Assembly (NCBI RefSeq): GCF_004137685.1
Contig: NZ_QYBB01000017.1
Coordinates: forward strand, 31,836-95,835
DNA from: Lichenibacterium minor
GTDB lineage: Bacteria; Pseudomonadota; Alphaproteobacteria; Rhizobiales; Beijerinckiaceae
Reading direction: 5' to 3'
DNA: 64,000 nucleotides
Positions within the stretch are counted from its first letter, which is position 1. Each line of letters opens with the position of its first letter. The notes beneath the pieces were generated by a model. The model did not search any database. It was not told the origin of the DNA and saw only the letters and a list, made by a program, of their open reading frames with translations. Positions 52,953 through 61,567 of this stretch are shown piece after piece. The position numbers and the translations under genes were made by a program.

Positions 52953-54311
52953 ATGGCGATGGAGATCGAGAACCCGCTGCTGCGCCCCGGCGCGCCGGTG
53001 GGCGCCTGGTGGGAAGGGTTGACGCCGCGCCACTGGCGCATCCTGTGGGGGGCGTACCTCGGCTGGATCTTCGACGGCTACGAGGCCGTGGCGCTGGTCT
53101 ACGCGCTCGGCCCGGCGCTGAAGGCGCTGCTCACCCCCGACCAGGCGAAGACCACGCCGTGGTATCTCGGCCTCGCCATCGGCATCACGCTGCTCGGCTG
53201 GGGCATCGGCGGCCTCGCGGGCGGCGTCGCGGCGGACTACATCGGCCGCAAGCGCATGATGCTGGTGTCGATCCTCGGCTACGCGCTCCTGACCGGCCTC
53301 ACCGCCTTCGCGACGAGCTTCGCCGCGCTGGCGGCCCTGCGCTTCGTCACCGGCCTCGCCATCGGCTCCGAATGGTCGACCGGCATCGCCCTCGTGGCCG
53401 AAACCTGGCCCAACCGCGCCCGGCCGAAGGGCTGCGGCTTCCTGCAGTCGGGGTTCGGCTTCGGGGCGCTGCTGGCGGCCCTCGCGTGGCTGCTGATCCC
53501 GGCCGGCGGGATCGGCGGCATCGAGCCCTGGCGCATCATGTTCGCGCTGGGCGCCCTGCCGGCCTTCGTGTGCCTCTACCTGCGCGGCTCGATGGAAGAA
53601 TCTGAGCGCTGGATGGAAGCCGTGCGCGAGCACCGCTGGGCCGCCACCGAGCACGCCGGAAGCGCGGCGCCGTCCCGGGCCGCGCGGCCCTTCTCGCTCG
53701 CCGAAATCTTCCGCGAACCGGAAAGCCGCCGCCGCGTGCTGCTGGCGACCTCCATTTCCTTCGCCGCCACCGTGGGCTGGTGGGCCGTGTCGTCCTGGCT
53801 GCCGATCTACACGGCGGGCCTCGCCAGGGCGGCGGGCCAGGACCCCGCCGTGTGGGGCCCCCGCATCGGCGTGATCTACAATTGCGGCGCCATCTTCGCC
53901 TACCTGATCGCGGGCTTCGTCGCCGACGCGATGGGGCGCCGCATGTTCCTGGTGATGACCTACGCGGGCTGCCTCGTCGTCACGGCGCTGACCTACACCT
54001 GGACGGGCTCGCTCGAAGCCTTCGCCGTGCTGGCCTTCGCCAACGGGTTCTTCACGCTCGGCTTCTCGTTCTGCTGGATGGCCATCTACCTCGCCGAGCT
54101 GTTCACCTCGCCGGTGCGCGCCACGGCGTCGAGCTTCGTGTTCAACGGCGCCCGCCTGGTGGCCTGGGTCTTCCCCATCATCGCGGGGCAGATCGTGGGC
54201 GAGTTCGGCGGCGTGTCCAACGCCGCCCTGATCATGAGCAGCGTGTTCGTGATCGGCCTCGTGGCGCCCTGGTTCATGCCCGAAACCACCGGCAAGCCGC
54301 TGCCGGCGTGA
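52953..54311 (+). CDS. MFS transporter, aromatic acid/H+ symporter-like
   Basis: This 452-residue, twelve-span carrier has [20 protein letters not shown] (the DGYE/D motif in TM1), [15 protein letters not shown] (loop 2-3), [20 protein letters not shown] and the C-terminal [21 protein letters not shown], all typical of AAHS/sialate-type acid:proton symporters. The ATG at 52953 is preceded by AAGGA. Following quiC and the CoA-transferase/lyase pair, it probably imports the acid these enzymes use. No regulator gene lies next to it. Confidence 0.88.
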   Translation: MAMEIENPLLRPGAPVGAWWEGLTPRHWRILWGAYLGWIFDGYEAVALVYALGPALKALLTPDQAKTTPWYLGLAIGITLLGWGIGGLAGGVAADYIGRKRMMLVSILGYALLTGLTAFATSFAALAALRFVTGLAIGSEWSTGIALVAETWPNRARPKGCGFLQSGFGFGALLAALAWLLIPAGGIGGIEPWRIMFALGALPAFVCLYLRGSMEESERWMEAVREHRWAATEHAGSAAPSRAARPFSLAEIFREPESRRRVLLATSISFAATVGWWAVSSWLPIYTAGLARAAGQDPAVWGPRIGVIYNCGAIFAYLIAGFVADAMGRRMFLVMTYAGCLVVTALTYTWTGSLEAFAVLAFANGFFTLGFSFCWMAIYLAELFTSPVRATASSFVFNGARLVAWVFPIIAGQIVGEFGGVSNAALIMSSVFVIGLVAPWFMPETTGKPLPA

Positions 54312-54421
54312 GGATGGTGCGGCAGCGCCGTCGCGGGGTGAAATCCGGGGCCGCGCCGGAACGGGGCGCTTTGCAGCTTCCGGGATTGAAAGTAGCGTTG
54401 CACACCGAATCAGGAGCAGCC

Positions 54422-55006
54422 ATGCGTCCGTCCCTCGCCGTCGTGTCACTCGCCGGGCTGATCGCCCTCGCGGCCTGCTCCAAGCCGGAACCCGGGCAGA
54501 CCGGGCCGGCCGGCCCCGCGGGGCCTCCCGGTCCCGCCGGCGCGCAGGGCCCCGTCGGCCCCGCGGGCGCGATGGGCCAGGCGGGGCCGGCCGGTCCCGC
54601 GGGTCCCCAGGGGCCGCAGGGCGCGCCCGGCGCCAAGGGATTGGCCGGCCCGGCCGGACAGGCGGGCGCCAAGGGCGATGCCGGCCTCGACGGCAAGGGA
54701 GGCAGCCCCGGCATCCCCGGCCCCAAGGGCGACGCCGGCCCGGCGGGTCCCGTCGGCCCGTCGGGCCCTGTCGGTGCCGTGGGCCCGGCCGGCCCCGCGA
54801 GCGATGCCGCGAAGGCGGTCTTCACCCTGCGCAGCACGGCCGGCCAGCCCGGACAGGCGGTCTCGGCCGCGTGTCAGGCGGGGGAGCAGATCGTGGCGGC
54901 GACCTGCTCGACGGGCGCCACGATCGGCGACGACGGCAAGGCGTCCTGCCCGGCGCCGGCCGACGCCGCCGCATCGGCCCGGCTCACGGTGTCCTGCGCC
55001 AGGTAG
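54422..55006 (+). CDS. collagen-like repeat lipoprotein
   Basis: This 194-residue protein begins with a lipoprotein signal ([19 protein letters not shown], lipid on C19). Residues ~27-126 are Gly-X-Y triplets, nearly uninterrupted, rich in Pro, Ala and Gln with KGD/KGE-like triplets ([12 protein letters not shown]) that stabilise bacterial triple helices. The last ~65 residues form a small globular domain with cysteines ([15 protein letters not shown]...ASCPAP...LTVSCAR), likely a trimerisation or adhesion head. The ATG has AGGAG at ideal distance. Bacterial collagen-like proteins are surface fibres or adhesins; no partner gene is evident. Confidence 0.85.
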   Translation: MRPSLAVVSLAGLIALAACSKPEPGQTGPAGPAGPPGPAGAQGPVGPAGAMGQAGPAGPAGPQGPQGAPGAKGLAGPAGQAGAKGDAGLDGKGGSPGIPGPKGDAGPAGPVGPSGPVGAVGPAGPASDAAKAVFTLRSTAGQPGQAVSAACQAGEQIVAATCSTGATIGDDGKASCPAPADAAASARLTVSCAR

Positions 55007-55012
55007 CGGGGC

Positions 55013-55234
55013 TCAGGCCCGGCCCGCCTCGTCCTCGATCCGCTCGGCCTCGGCCCAGGCGGCGTCGAGCAGGCTGGCCAGGCCCGCGAGGTTGGCGGAT
55101 TCGGCCATGGCGACCAGCGCCGGCAGGGCGCGGGCGACGCCCCGCGCCGCTTCCGCCGGGTCGACGCCCGGCGCCACGCCTTCGTCGCGGCGGCGCCGGG
55201 GGGCGGAGCGTTCATAGACGTGGGGGCGACGCAT
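55013..55234 (-). CDS. small hypothetical protein
   Basis: This 73-residue protein starts at the ATG at 55234 behind AAGG. It has a basic N-terminus (MRRPHVYERSAPRRRRDEG) and an Ala-rich amphipathic helical remainder (AARGVARALPALVAMAESAN, LAGLASLLDAAWAEAERIED). No family is recognised and no membrane segment is present. It lies tail to tail with the collagen-like gene. Confidence 0.45.
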   Translation of the reverse strand: MRRPHVYERSAPRRRRDEGVAPGVDPAEAARGVARALPALVAMAESANLAGLASLLDAAWAEAERIEDEAGRA

Positions 55235-55396
55235 GCTGACCTTCGGGTTCGGCAACCGTCCCCGCCGGAGCCGCGCCGTGCGGCGTCGGGCCGCCGGAGG
55301 GGCGCGGGACGGGTCGGCCCGCGGGATCGCTGGGCCGCCCGCCGCGGTGGACCACGGAACGGGCTGCGACGCAACGTCGCGAGCCCCGGCGCTGCC

Positions 55397-55969
55397 TCAC
55401 GCCCGTTCGTAGGTGCCGATCAGCAGGCCCTTGGCCATCACATGTCCCTGCATCGCCTCGACCAGCGCGCCGCGGCCCGGCTCGGCGTCGAGCGACAGGG
55501 CCGCGTCGAGCGCGAAGACCTGCACGGCGTAGCGGTGCGGGCCGTGGCCCGTGGGCGGGTCCGGCGGCAGGTATTCCGCCTTCAGGAACGAGTTCTTGCC
55601 GAGATGGTGGGCGCGACCCTGCGCCCCGGCGCTCTTCAGCTCGCCTTCGGCGAGGGCGCCGTCGCGCCCCGGCAGGCCGAGCAGGATGGTGTGGACCAGC
55701 GGGGCCGGCGTCGGGCTGTCGGCGTCCTCGATCACCACCACGACCTCCGCGGCGGCGGGCGGCACGCCGCGCCACGCGAGCGGCGGCGACACCTTGCGGC
55801 CGTCCTCCGTGTGGTCGGCCGGGATCGGCGCCCCGTCGGCGAAGGCCGGGCTCGACACCGCGATGCCGCCGGGCGCGCCCTGGAAATCCGCGTTGATCAT
55901 CAGTTTGTCGAGGCCGGGGCCGACGCCCCGCAGCGCTTCCCCGACGATCTTGGGCATGTGTTCGAGCAT
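55397..55969 (-). CDS. YbhB/YbcL-family (PEBP-like) protein
   Basis: This 190-residue cytoplasmic protein of the phosphatidylethanolamine-binding/Raf-kinase-inhibitor family shows SPAFADGAPIPADHTEDG, the anion-pocket motifs SPPLAWRGVPPAAAEVVVVIEDADSP and GHGPHRYAVQVFALD. The usual bacterial insertion VHTILLGLPG is present. Function in bacteria is not settled. The ATG at 55969 has GAGGA directly upstream. Confidence 0.88.
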   Translation of the reverse strand: MLEHMPKIVGEALRGVGPGLDKLMINADFQGAPGGIAVSSPAFADGAPIPADHTEDGRKVSPPLAWRGVPPAAAEVVVVIEDADSPTPAPLVHTILLGLPGRDGALAEGELKSAGAQGRAHHLGKNSFLKAEYLPPDPPTGHGPHRYAVQVFALDAALSLDAEPGRGALVEAMQGHVMAKGLLIGTYERA

Positions 55970-56185
55970 CGCATCCTCCGTGTCGCGACAACGCGCCGCG
56001 ACCGCGCGAGGATGCGCGGCGCCGCGCTTTCGCCGGAATCGCCGCGGCTGCTAAGCAAGGGCGCACCGAAGAAACCCGCGCGATGCCGCCCGGATGCGTC
56101 CCGGCATCGAGCGGGGTTTCACGGGCCCGCCCGCGCGACCCCGGCCCGGGGGAGCGCCGGCCCGCCGCCGCAAGGACACCGCCCC

Positions 56186-56734
56186 ATGAGCCAGCTCGAC
56201 CCCGACCGCGACTTCGTGGCCCTCGGCATCGCGGTCGTCACCGTGTCGGACACGCGCGACCTCGCGGGCGACCGCTCGGGCGACACGCTGGCCGAGCGGC
56301 TGGGGGCGGCGGGCCACCGGCTCGCCGGGCGCGCGATCGTCAAGGACGACGTGGACGCGATCCGCGCCGCCGTGTCGGGCTACGCCGCCGACCCCGCGGT
56401 CGACGTGGTGCTGACCACGGGCGGCACCGGCTTCACGGGCCGCGACGTGACGCCCGAGGCCGTGGAAGCCCTGTTCACCAAGCGGATGGACGGCTTCTCG
56501 GCCGTGTTCCACCGCATCTCCTACGACAAGATCGGCGTGTCGACGATCCAGTCGCGGGCGACGGCCGGCCTCGTCGGCACCACCTTCGTGTTCGCCCTGC
56601 CGGGATCGCCCGGCGCCTGCCGCGACGCCTGGGACGGCATCCTCGCCCACCAGCTCGACTATCGCGCCAAGCCCTGCAACTTCGTCGAGATCCTGCCGCG
56701 GCTCGACGAGCACCTGCGACGCAAGGGGTCGTGA
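56186..56734 (+). CDS. moaB: molybdenum cofactor biosynthesis protein B
   Basis: This 182-residue MoaB/MogA-type protein adenylates molybdopterin before molybdenum insertion. Motifs: VVTVSDTRDLAGDRSGDTLA, DVVLTTGGTGFTGRDVTPEA (the substrate loop GGTG and D-x-T-xE), AVFHRISYDKIG and FALPGSPGACRDAWDG. The ATG at 56186 has AAGGA upstream. It is isolated from other moa genes here. Confidence 0.92.
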   Translation: MSQLDPDRDFVALGIAVVTVSDTRDLAGDRSGDTLAERLGAAGHRLAGRAIVKDDVDAIRAAVSGYAADPAVDVVLTTGGTGFTGRDVTPEAVEALFTKRMDGFSAVFHRISYDKIGVSTIQSRATAGLVGTTFVFALPGSPGACRDAWDGILAHQLDYRAKPCNFVEILPRLDEHLRRKGS

Positions 56735-56768
56735 AGCGCGAGGGTCGCGGCGGAACGGAAGCGCCCCC

Positions 56769-57998
56769 TCACGTCTGCCCCGGCTTCAGCGTGTAGAAGA
56801 TGTGGTGCCCGATGGCTTCGGTGCGCGTCAGCGCGCGCGCCCAGCCGGGGCGCACGTAGGTGGCGTGGTAGTGGGTGGCGCCGCCGACGTCCGACACGTA
56901 GGTGGTGCCGTCCGTCACCTCGCGGGCGATCCGCACGGCGCGGTTCCACGATTCGCCCTCGCTCACCCGCAGCGCGTGGCCCTCGCAGGTGAAGGAGAAC
57001 TGGCACGCGTTGCGGCGCTGCTGGTTCTGGAACACCACGCCGCAGACCGAGCCCGGGTAGAGGCCGCTGGTGGCGCGGTTGAGCACCACCTGGGCCACGG
57101 CGGCCTGCCCCTCCTCGGGCTCGGAGCGCGCTTCGAAATACACCGCCTGCGCGAGGCACCGCTGCTCGGGCGCGGATTTCGCGCGGTCGAGCAGCGCCGC
57201 ATAGTCGGGATGGACCTGGGCCACGCCCACGACGGTGCGGTCGCCGGTGATGAGCCCGTGCGGCCCGCGCGAGAACTTCGGCAGCGCCGCGATCTCGATC
57301 GGCGTGCCGTCGGCCAGCGCCGGCGTGGTGGAGGCCAGCGACACGGCGCGGCCGACCGGGGGCGTCGAGCCGTCCTCGGCGTGCGGCGTCGTCGAGCCCG
57401 CCTCGGCCTGGGGCGAGTTGGCCGACCGCGTGCGCCGCGTCGTGACGGGGAGGTCGTGCGGCAGCGGCTGCAGCCGGCTCGGGTCCGCCCAGGCGGAGTC
57501 CACCGGGACGGCGGCGAAGCCCGCGCCCTCGGCCCCCTCGTCGCCGGGCCCGAAGGCGGCCGCGGCGGCCCGGAACCGCGCGAGCGCGCCCGCGGCCCCG
57601 AGCCGCGCCGCGAAGGTCGGCCGCACCGGCACGGCGGGGTCGCGGCGGGGCGCGCGGTCCACGACGACGCCCGGGGACCCGCCCGCCTTCATCGCGATGC
57701 GGGGCTCGACCTCGTCGGCGGCCGGTGCGGCGCCGACGGCCAGCAGGTCGCCCGGCGGCAGGGCGAAGCCGGCACCCTCGGTCGCGGCGGCGAGCGGGAC
57801 GAGGTCGCCCGGCATGGCAGGCCCGGCGTCGGTCAGGCCGACGCGCGTGCTGGCCTGCATGGGCTCCTGCCCGGCTTCGGCGCCCATCGACACGAGGAGC
57901 CCGCCGGCCAGCGCCCAAGGCACCACCGTCAGCCCGGCCCAGGCGAGGCGGGACCGCGACCGCGCCTTGCGGCGCACCGCCATGCGGCTGCGATGCAT
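56769..57998 (-). CDS. SleB-type cell wall hydrolase
   Basis: This 409-residue envelope protein has a basic N-terminus and one signal-anchor (AWAGLTVVPWALAGGLLV, ~19-36), a long Ala/Pro-rich low-complexity region to ~270, and a C-terminal hydrolase_2 (PF07486-type) domain. The catalytic glutamate is in CLAQAVYFEARSEPEEGQAAVAQVVLNRA, followed by CGVVFQNQQRRNACQFSFTC and GATHYHATYVRPGWA. It is a lytic transglycosylase-like peptidoglycan enzyme. The upstream region contains TTAACCAT, a CtrA-like box, suggesting cell-cycle control. Confidence 0.9.
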   Translation of the reverse strand: MHRSRMAVRRKARSRSRLAWAGLTVVPWALAGGLLVSMGAEAGQEPMQASTRVGLTDAGPAMPGDLVPLAAATEGAGFALPPGDLLAVGAAPAADEVEPRIAMKAGGSPGVVVDRAPRRDPAVPVRPTFAARLGAAGALARFRAAAAAFGPGDEGAEGAGFAAVPVDSAWADPSRLQPLPHDLPVTTRRTRSANSPQAEAGSTTPHAEDGSTPPVGRAVSLASTTPALADGTPIEIAALPKFSRGPHGLITGDRTVVGVAQVHPDYAALLDRAKSAPEQRCLAQAVYFEARSEPEEGQAAVAQVVLNRATSGLYPGSVCGVVFQNQQRRNACQFSFTCEGHALRVSEGESWNRAVRIAREVTDGTTYVSDVGGATHYHATYVRPGWARALTRTEAIGHHIFYTLKPGQT

Positions 57999-58018
57999 CC
58001 CCGTCGTCCCCGTCCGGC

Positions 58019-58026
58019 ATGGTTAA
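58019..58026 (-). promoter_or_regulatory. CtrA-like half-site upstream of the wall hydrolase gene
   Basis: On the minus strand TTAACCAT lies 20 bases before the hydrolase start. It equals the core of the alphaproteobacterial CtrA recognition sequence. A single 8-mer is weak evidence, but it stands out in this GC-rich background. Confidence 0.35.
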
Positions 58027-58065
58027 CGAAACACTCCGTCCCTTATCGGCGCGGGTCCTTGCGGA

Positions 58066-58077
58066 GGCGTTAACGCC
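58066..58077. promoter_or_regulatory. palindrome GGCGTTAACGCC in the hydrolase/enoyl-CoA hydratase gap
   Basis: A perfect 12-bp palindrome with a TTAA core, 47 bases from the CtrA-like half-site. It could be an operator for either divergent gene. Confidence 0.35.
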
Positions 58078-58163
58078 CCCCGCTTTCGCGCGGCGGTGGA
58101 GATGCGGGACAAGGCCGCGGTTTTGCGGCAGAAAGGCCGGACGCTCCCACCCGAAGGCCCCCC

Positions 58164-58952
58164 ATGACCGAAGCCGCCGCCCCCTACGACACGATCCTGG
58201 TCGAACGGCGCGGCCGCGTCGGCCTCGTCACGCTGAACCGGCCGAAGGCGCTGAACGCCCTGAACCGCCGCGTGATGCACGAGGTGACGCATGCCGCCGC
58301 AGCCTTCGACGCCGACCCGGAGGTCGGCTGCCTGGTGATCACCGGCTCCGAGCGCGCCTTCGCGGCCGGCGCGGACATCAAGGAGATGGCCGAGGCCGAC
58401 GCCATCGCGATGTACATGGAGGACGGGTTCGGGGGCTGGATGGCGCTGACCCGCGTGCGCAAGCCGATCGTCGCCGCCGTGTCGGGCTTCGCGCTCGGCG
58501 GCGGCTGCGAACTCGCCATGATGTGCGACATGATCATCGCCTCCGACACGGCGAAGTTCGGCCAGCCCGAGATCAAGCTCGGCATCATCCCGGGCATCGG
58601 CGGATCGCAGCGGCTGATCCGTGCCGTCGGCAAGGCCAAGGCGACCGACCTATGCCTCACCGGCCGCATGATGGACGCCCAGGAGGCCGAGCGCTCGGGC
58701 CTCGTCGCCCGCGTGGTGCCGGCCGGCGACTTCATGGCCGAGGCGATGAAGACCGCGGAAGCCATCGCCGCCATGTCGCTGCCCGCCCTGATGGCGCTGA
58801 AGGAATGCCTCGGCCGTGCCGACGAGGCGAGCCTGGCGGAAGGGCTGCTGTTCGAGCGCCGCGCCATCCAGGCGCTCTTCGCCACCGCGGACCGCCGCGA
58901 GGGCATGGCCGCCTTCGTCGAGAAGCGCGCCCCGAACTTCACCCACCGCTGA
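58164..58952 (+). CDS. enoyl-CoA hydratase
   Basis: This 262-residue crotonase-fold enzyme hydrates trans-2-enoyl-CoA in beta-oxidation. The CoA and oxyanion-hole segments are [15 protein letters not shown] and [14 protein letters not shown] plus [16 protein letters not shown], and the two catalytic glutamates are in GGGCELAM (E in CEL) and [12 protein letters not shown], as in classical ECH. It starts with the ATG at 58164, after a divergent gap shared with the wall hydrolase. An isoaspartyl peptidase gene follows closely. Confidence 0.92.
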   Translation: MTEAAAPYDTILVERRGRVGLVTLNRPKALNALNRRVMHEVTHAAAAFDADPEVGCLVITGSERAFAAGADIKEMAEADAIAMYMEDGFGGWMALTRVRKPIVAAVSGFALGGGCELAMMCDMIIASDTAKFGQPEIKLGIIPGIGGSQRLIRAVGKAKATDLCLTGRMMDAQEAERSGLVARVVPAGDFMAEAMKTAEAIAAMSLPALMALKECLGRADEASLAEGLLFERRAIQALFATADRREGMAAFVEKRAPNFTHR

Positions 58953-58962
58953 GGGACCGCCG

Positions 58963-59919
58963 ATGGGCACGATGGCGCTGGCGATCCATGGCGGCTGCGG
59001 GGTGATGAGCCCCGGGAGCCAGCCCGAGGCCGAGTGGGCCGAGGCCCGCGCGGCCCTGGCCGAGGCGCTGGGCGCCGGCTGGCGCGTGCTGTCGGCCGGC
59101 GGCCGCGCGCTCGATGCCGTGGAAGCCGCCGTGGTGGTGCTGGAAGACAGCCCCCATTTCAACGCCGGCCATGGCGCGGCGCTGAACGCGGACGGCGAGC
59201 ACGAGCTCGACGCGTCCATCATGGACGGCGCCGGCCGGCTCGCCGGCGCGGTGATCGGGGTGCGCCGGGCCCGCAACCCCGTGCGGGCCGCCCGGGCGGT
59301 GCTGGACGGCGGCGAAGCCGTGATCCTCGCCGGCCCGGCCGCCGACGCCTATGCGGGGGCGCGCGGCGCGGCGCTGGTCGACCCCTCCTACTTCACCACC
59401 GAGCGGCGGCGCGACAACCTCCTGTCGATGAAGGCACGGGGGCAGGCCGGCACGGGGGCGGCGGCCTCCGAAGCCGAGAAGCACGGCACCGTGGGGGCGG
59501 TGGCGCTCGACCGCGACGGCCACCTCGCCGCCGCGACCTCCACCGGCGGCTACACGAACAAGCCGGCGGGCCGCGTCGGCGACAGCCCCATCCCGGGCGC
59601 CGGCACCTACGCGGAGGACGGCGTCTGCGCGGTGTCGGGCACGGGCCAGGGCGAGGCCTTCATCCGCCACGCGCTGGCCCACGACGTGGCGGCGCGGATG
59701 CGCTACCGCGGCGACGCGCTCGACGCCGCGACGGCGGGCGTCATCGCCGACCTCACGCCGCGCGGCACCGGCGCCGGGCTGATCGCGCTCGACGCCGCCG
59801 GCCGGGTCGCCATGCCCTTCAACACCGGCGGCATGTTCCGCGGCTGGGCGACGCCGGACGGCGACGGCTTCGTGGCGACCCACGGGCAGGTGTTCGCCCT
59901 CGGGCGGCTCGGCGCGTGA
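58963..59919 (+). CDS. isoaspartyl peptidase / plant-type L-asparaginase
   Basis: This 318-residue Ntn-hydrolase precursor cleaves itself before the nucleophile threonine in KHGTVGAVALD. ALAIHGGCGVMSPG, HFNAGHGAALNADGEHELDA and the post-nucleophile ATSTGGYTNKPAGRVGDSPIPGAG are family hallmarks. The mature enzyme hydrolyses L-asparagine and beta-aspartyl peptides. The ATG at 58963 has GAGGGA upstream. Its stop overlaps the GTG of a truncated UPF0178 gene (GTGA). Confidence 0.92.
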   Translation: MGTMALAIHGGCGVMSPGSQPEAEWAEARAALAEALGAGWRVLSAGGRALDAVEAAVVVLEDSPHFNAGHGAALNADGEHELDASIMDGAGRLAGAVIGVRRARNPVRAARAVLDGGEAVILAGPAADAYAGARGAALVDPSYFTTERRRDNLLSMKARGQAGTGAAASEAEKHGTVGAVALDRDGHLAAATSTGGYTNKPAGRVGDSPIPGAGTYAEDGVCAVSGTGQGEAFIRHALAHDVAARMRYRGDALDAATAGVIADLTPRGTGAGLIALDAAGRVAMPFNTGGMFRGWATPDGDGFVATHGQVFALGRLGA

Positions 59920-60044
59920 GCGAGGCGGGCCCGATCGCCGTCTACGTCGACGCCGATGCCTGCCCGGTGAAGGCGGAGGTTCTAACCTCGGGTATCAAGG
60001 TTTTCATCGTTGAAACCAATCACTTACATCCTGGGGCACTATGA
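59916..60044 (+). pseudogene. UPF0178 (YaiI/YqxD) gene truncated by an inserted element
   Basis: The GTG at 59916 overlaps the stop of the asparaginase gene. Twenty-two codons match the start of UPF0178 proteins (AVYVDADACPVKAEV), whose full length is ~150 residues. Similarity stops near 59983, where base composition also falls, and the frame runs on only to a stop at 60044 (LTSGIKVFIVETNHLHPG). The rest of the gene is missing, so the foreign DNA from 59983 on was inserted in it, or replaced it. Confidence 0.8.
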
Positions 60045-60864
60045 AATGGCCCGCCCAGGCTACCACTGGGCTACCGAGACGTTGGAAAGGGTCGCCGCTG
60101 ACCGCGCCTCCGAGATGGACGAGGATCCTTCGTGGAAAAGGGACGGCGTTCCGTTTGGCCCCGCCGACATCCCGCCGCCGTACGTCGCGCCGGGGGAGAT
60201 CGGGCTTGCCGATGCCGTGCGATCCTTCTGCGCGAGAGTGAGCGGTTTGCCGCACGAGCGATTGATCGGCCCAGAGGTCGCTCACCTCGCTCAGCCGGTG
60301 CGGGACCTTCTCGTTAAAGGTCGGGTGAAGGTGACGTGTATCCCACACGGCTCTCCACCACGCGACGTCCATGAGGCTGCCTTCAGAGACGACGGGACGT
60401 GGTTCGCGACGCTGTGGGATCAGAGCCAGCTCCCCATCCGCCCCGAATTTGGGTTAGTTCCCGGCTTCCTTGTCTTGGACCGGAAGGCTTTCGAGGAGGG
60501 CATATCCAGTGACCTCGGCCTCGTCGACGCCACAGCATTCCCGGTAGACACGGCGAAGATCGTCGCTCCGAACGATCGCTTGGCGGTGGCCTTCGCGTTC
60601 GCGCGTGAGCTCCAAGAGCGGTTTGATCTTTGGCTCGATTACCCTTTCAACAGGGAAGCGGCCTTGTCCCTGGCAAAGCAGCTTTTGGCTGAGCAAGGAC
60701 GGGGTTACCAGTTCAGCGACAACATTATCAGAGTGCTTATCACCTTGATCGGCAATCCCAAGTGGGACAGGAGGCCGCCACCTCCGGACGAGGAAGGCCG
60801 TCGCAGTCAGAACCCGGAGAAGCCGTTTGCCGGGGTTGAGTACCCCCGCGGTCGAAGTTCTTAA
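60010..60864 (+). CDS. orphan protein of the island
   Basis: This 284-residue soluble protein has no recognised family. It may start at the TTG at 60010 (AAGG upstream) or at the ATG at 60046. It contains TYILGHYEMARPGYHWATET, a HIS/PRO-rich middle (TCIPHGSPPRDVHEA), DDGTWFATLWDQSQL and a helical second half (LAVAFAFARELQERFDLWLD; EAALSLAKQLLAEQG), ending in a charged Pro-rich tail (PPPPDEEGRRSQNPEKPF). No membrane segment or nuclease motif is visible. It is the first gene after the insertion point and may be cargo. Confidence 0.65.
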   Translation: MKPITYILGHYEMARPGYHWATETLERVAADRASEMDEDPSWKRDGVPFGPADIPPPYVAPGEIGLADAVRSFCARVSGLPHERLIGPEVAHLAQPVRDLLVKGRVKVTCIPHGSPPRDVHEAAFRDDGTWFATLWDQSQLPIRPEFGLVPGFLVLDRKAFEEGISSDLGLVDATAFPVDTAKIVAPNDRLAVAFAFARELQERFDLWLDYPFNREAALSLAKQLLAEQGRGYQFSDNIIRVLITLIGNPKWDRRPPPPDEEGRRSQNPEKPFAGVEYPRGRSS

Positions 60865-60881
60865 ACCGCTTCCTGGAGCCG

Positions 60882-60965
60882 GTTTGCAGGGAGGAGGAGA
60901 GTGCGGAGCACTCCGGCAGACAGTGCCGAACTGTCTGCCTCTTCCTCCCTACCCTGCCAAACTGC
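60882..60965. repeat. multi-branch inverted repeat
   Basis: An outer stem formed by GTTTGCAGGGAGGAGGAG (60882-60899) and CTCTTCCTCCCTACCCTGCC with CAAAC (to ~60962) encloses two hairpins: AGTGC-GGA-GCACT (60900-60912) and the perfect 10-bp GGCAGACAGT-GCCGA-ACTGTCTGCC (60915-60939). The fold is a three-way junction, as in a structured RNA or a replication/transfer origin. It lies between the orphan gene and the AlpA-like gene. Confidence 0.6.
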
Positions 60966-61009
60966 TTCTTCCCGGAACCGCCATGAGTACGGTATCCCGG
61001 AGCAGGTAA

Positions 61010-61291
61010 GTGGAAGCGCCTCCCGTTTTTCATCGCACCCCGACCCCGCACGAGAGCGCGGGCGGGTACTTCAACACGACCAAGTCAGCGGATTTCCTGG
61101 GCCTTGCAACGCGGACCCTCGAACGTCACCGCCTTGATGGCACCGGTCCCGTGTTCATGCGGCTCGGTCGTCGCATTCTGTACCACCCCGACGATCTCAG
61201 GGCGTGGGCTCAGCAGCACCGGTACCGGAGCACTTCTGAGCCCTCGGTGACGCCGACGCGTGTGATGCAGAGGTCGCTCCGCCGGGCTTGA
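61010..61291 (+). CDS. AlpA/excisionase-like helix-turn-helix protein
   Basis: This 93-residue protein starts at a GTG (61010) behind GGAGCAGG. Residues ~20-68 are a MerR-like winged-helix (HTH_17 type): YFNTTKSADFLGLATRTLER (helices 1 and 2), GPVFMRLGRRILYHPDDLRA (wing and helix 3). Proteins of this size and fold act as excisionases or AlpA-type activators of integrases on phages and integrative elements. No integrase gene is in view. The basic tail (TRVMQRSLRRA) may add DNA contacts. Confidence 0.75.
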   Translation: MEAPPVFHRTPTPHESAGGYFNTTKSADFLGLATRTLERHRLDGTGPVFMRLGRRILYHPDDLRAWAQQHRYRSTSEPSVTPTRVMQRSLRRA

Positions 61292-61402
61292 GCCCGCACG
61301 CCCTCTGATCTCCACAATCCAGGAATTCTCACTCGCTGCGAGGCTGAGGAGGATCCGCACGATCAATAACGACCGAGTGCATCCCGCTTGCCGGAATGCA
61401 AA

Positions 61403-61426
61403 CGCCCACCTATGCAAAGGTGGGCG
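61403..61426. repeat. 9-bp-stem hairpin upstream of the HUH-like gene
   Basis: CGCCCACCT (61403-61411) pairs perfectly with AGGTGGGCG (61418-61426) around ATGCAA. It lies ~140-165 bp before the Rep-like gene, where rolling-circle elements often keep the nick-site hairpin; it could equally be a leader attenuator. Confidence 0.5.
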
Positions 61427-61567
61427 CGTGCCGGCCGAGGCCGTTACCAAGAGCGTGTGACGACACTCTTGTAGTACCTCGCCTTCATCTGCACAAGGGT
61501 GAAACGAAGTCGGCTCTGCCGACAACGCCGGTCCGCGCCCGCTCGCCGCCAAGTCTGCGAGCTACTT

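Noticed and set aside
54480..54830. Short-period repeats that look like a CRISPR or minisatellite
   Set aside because: They are codons of Gly-X-Y triplets in the collagen-like protein, with 9-bp periodicity and no spacers.
55235..55255. TTG start extending the 73-residue protein by seven codons
   Set aside because: No ribosome site, whereas the ATG at 55234 has AAGG at proper distance.
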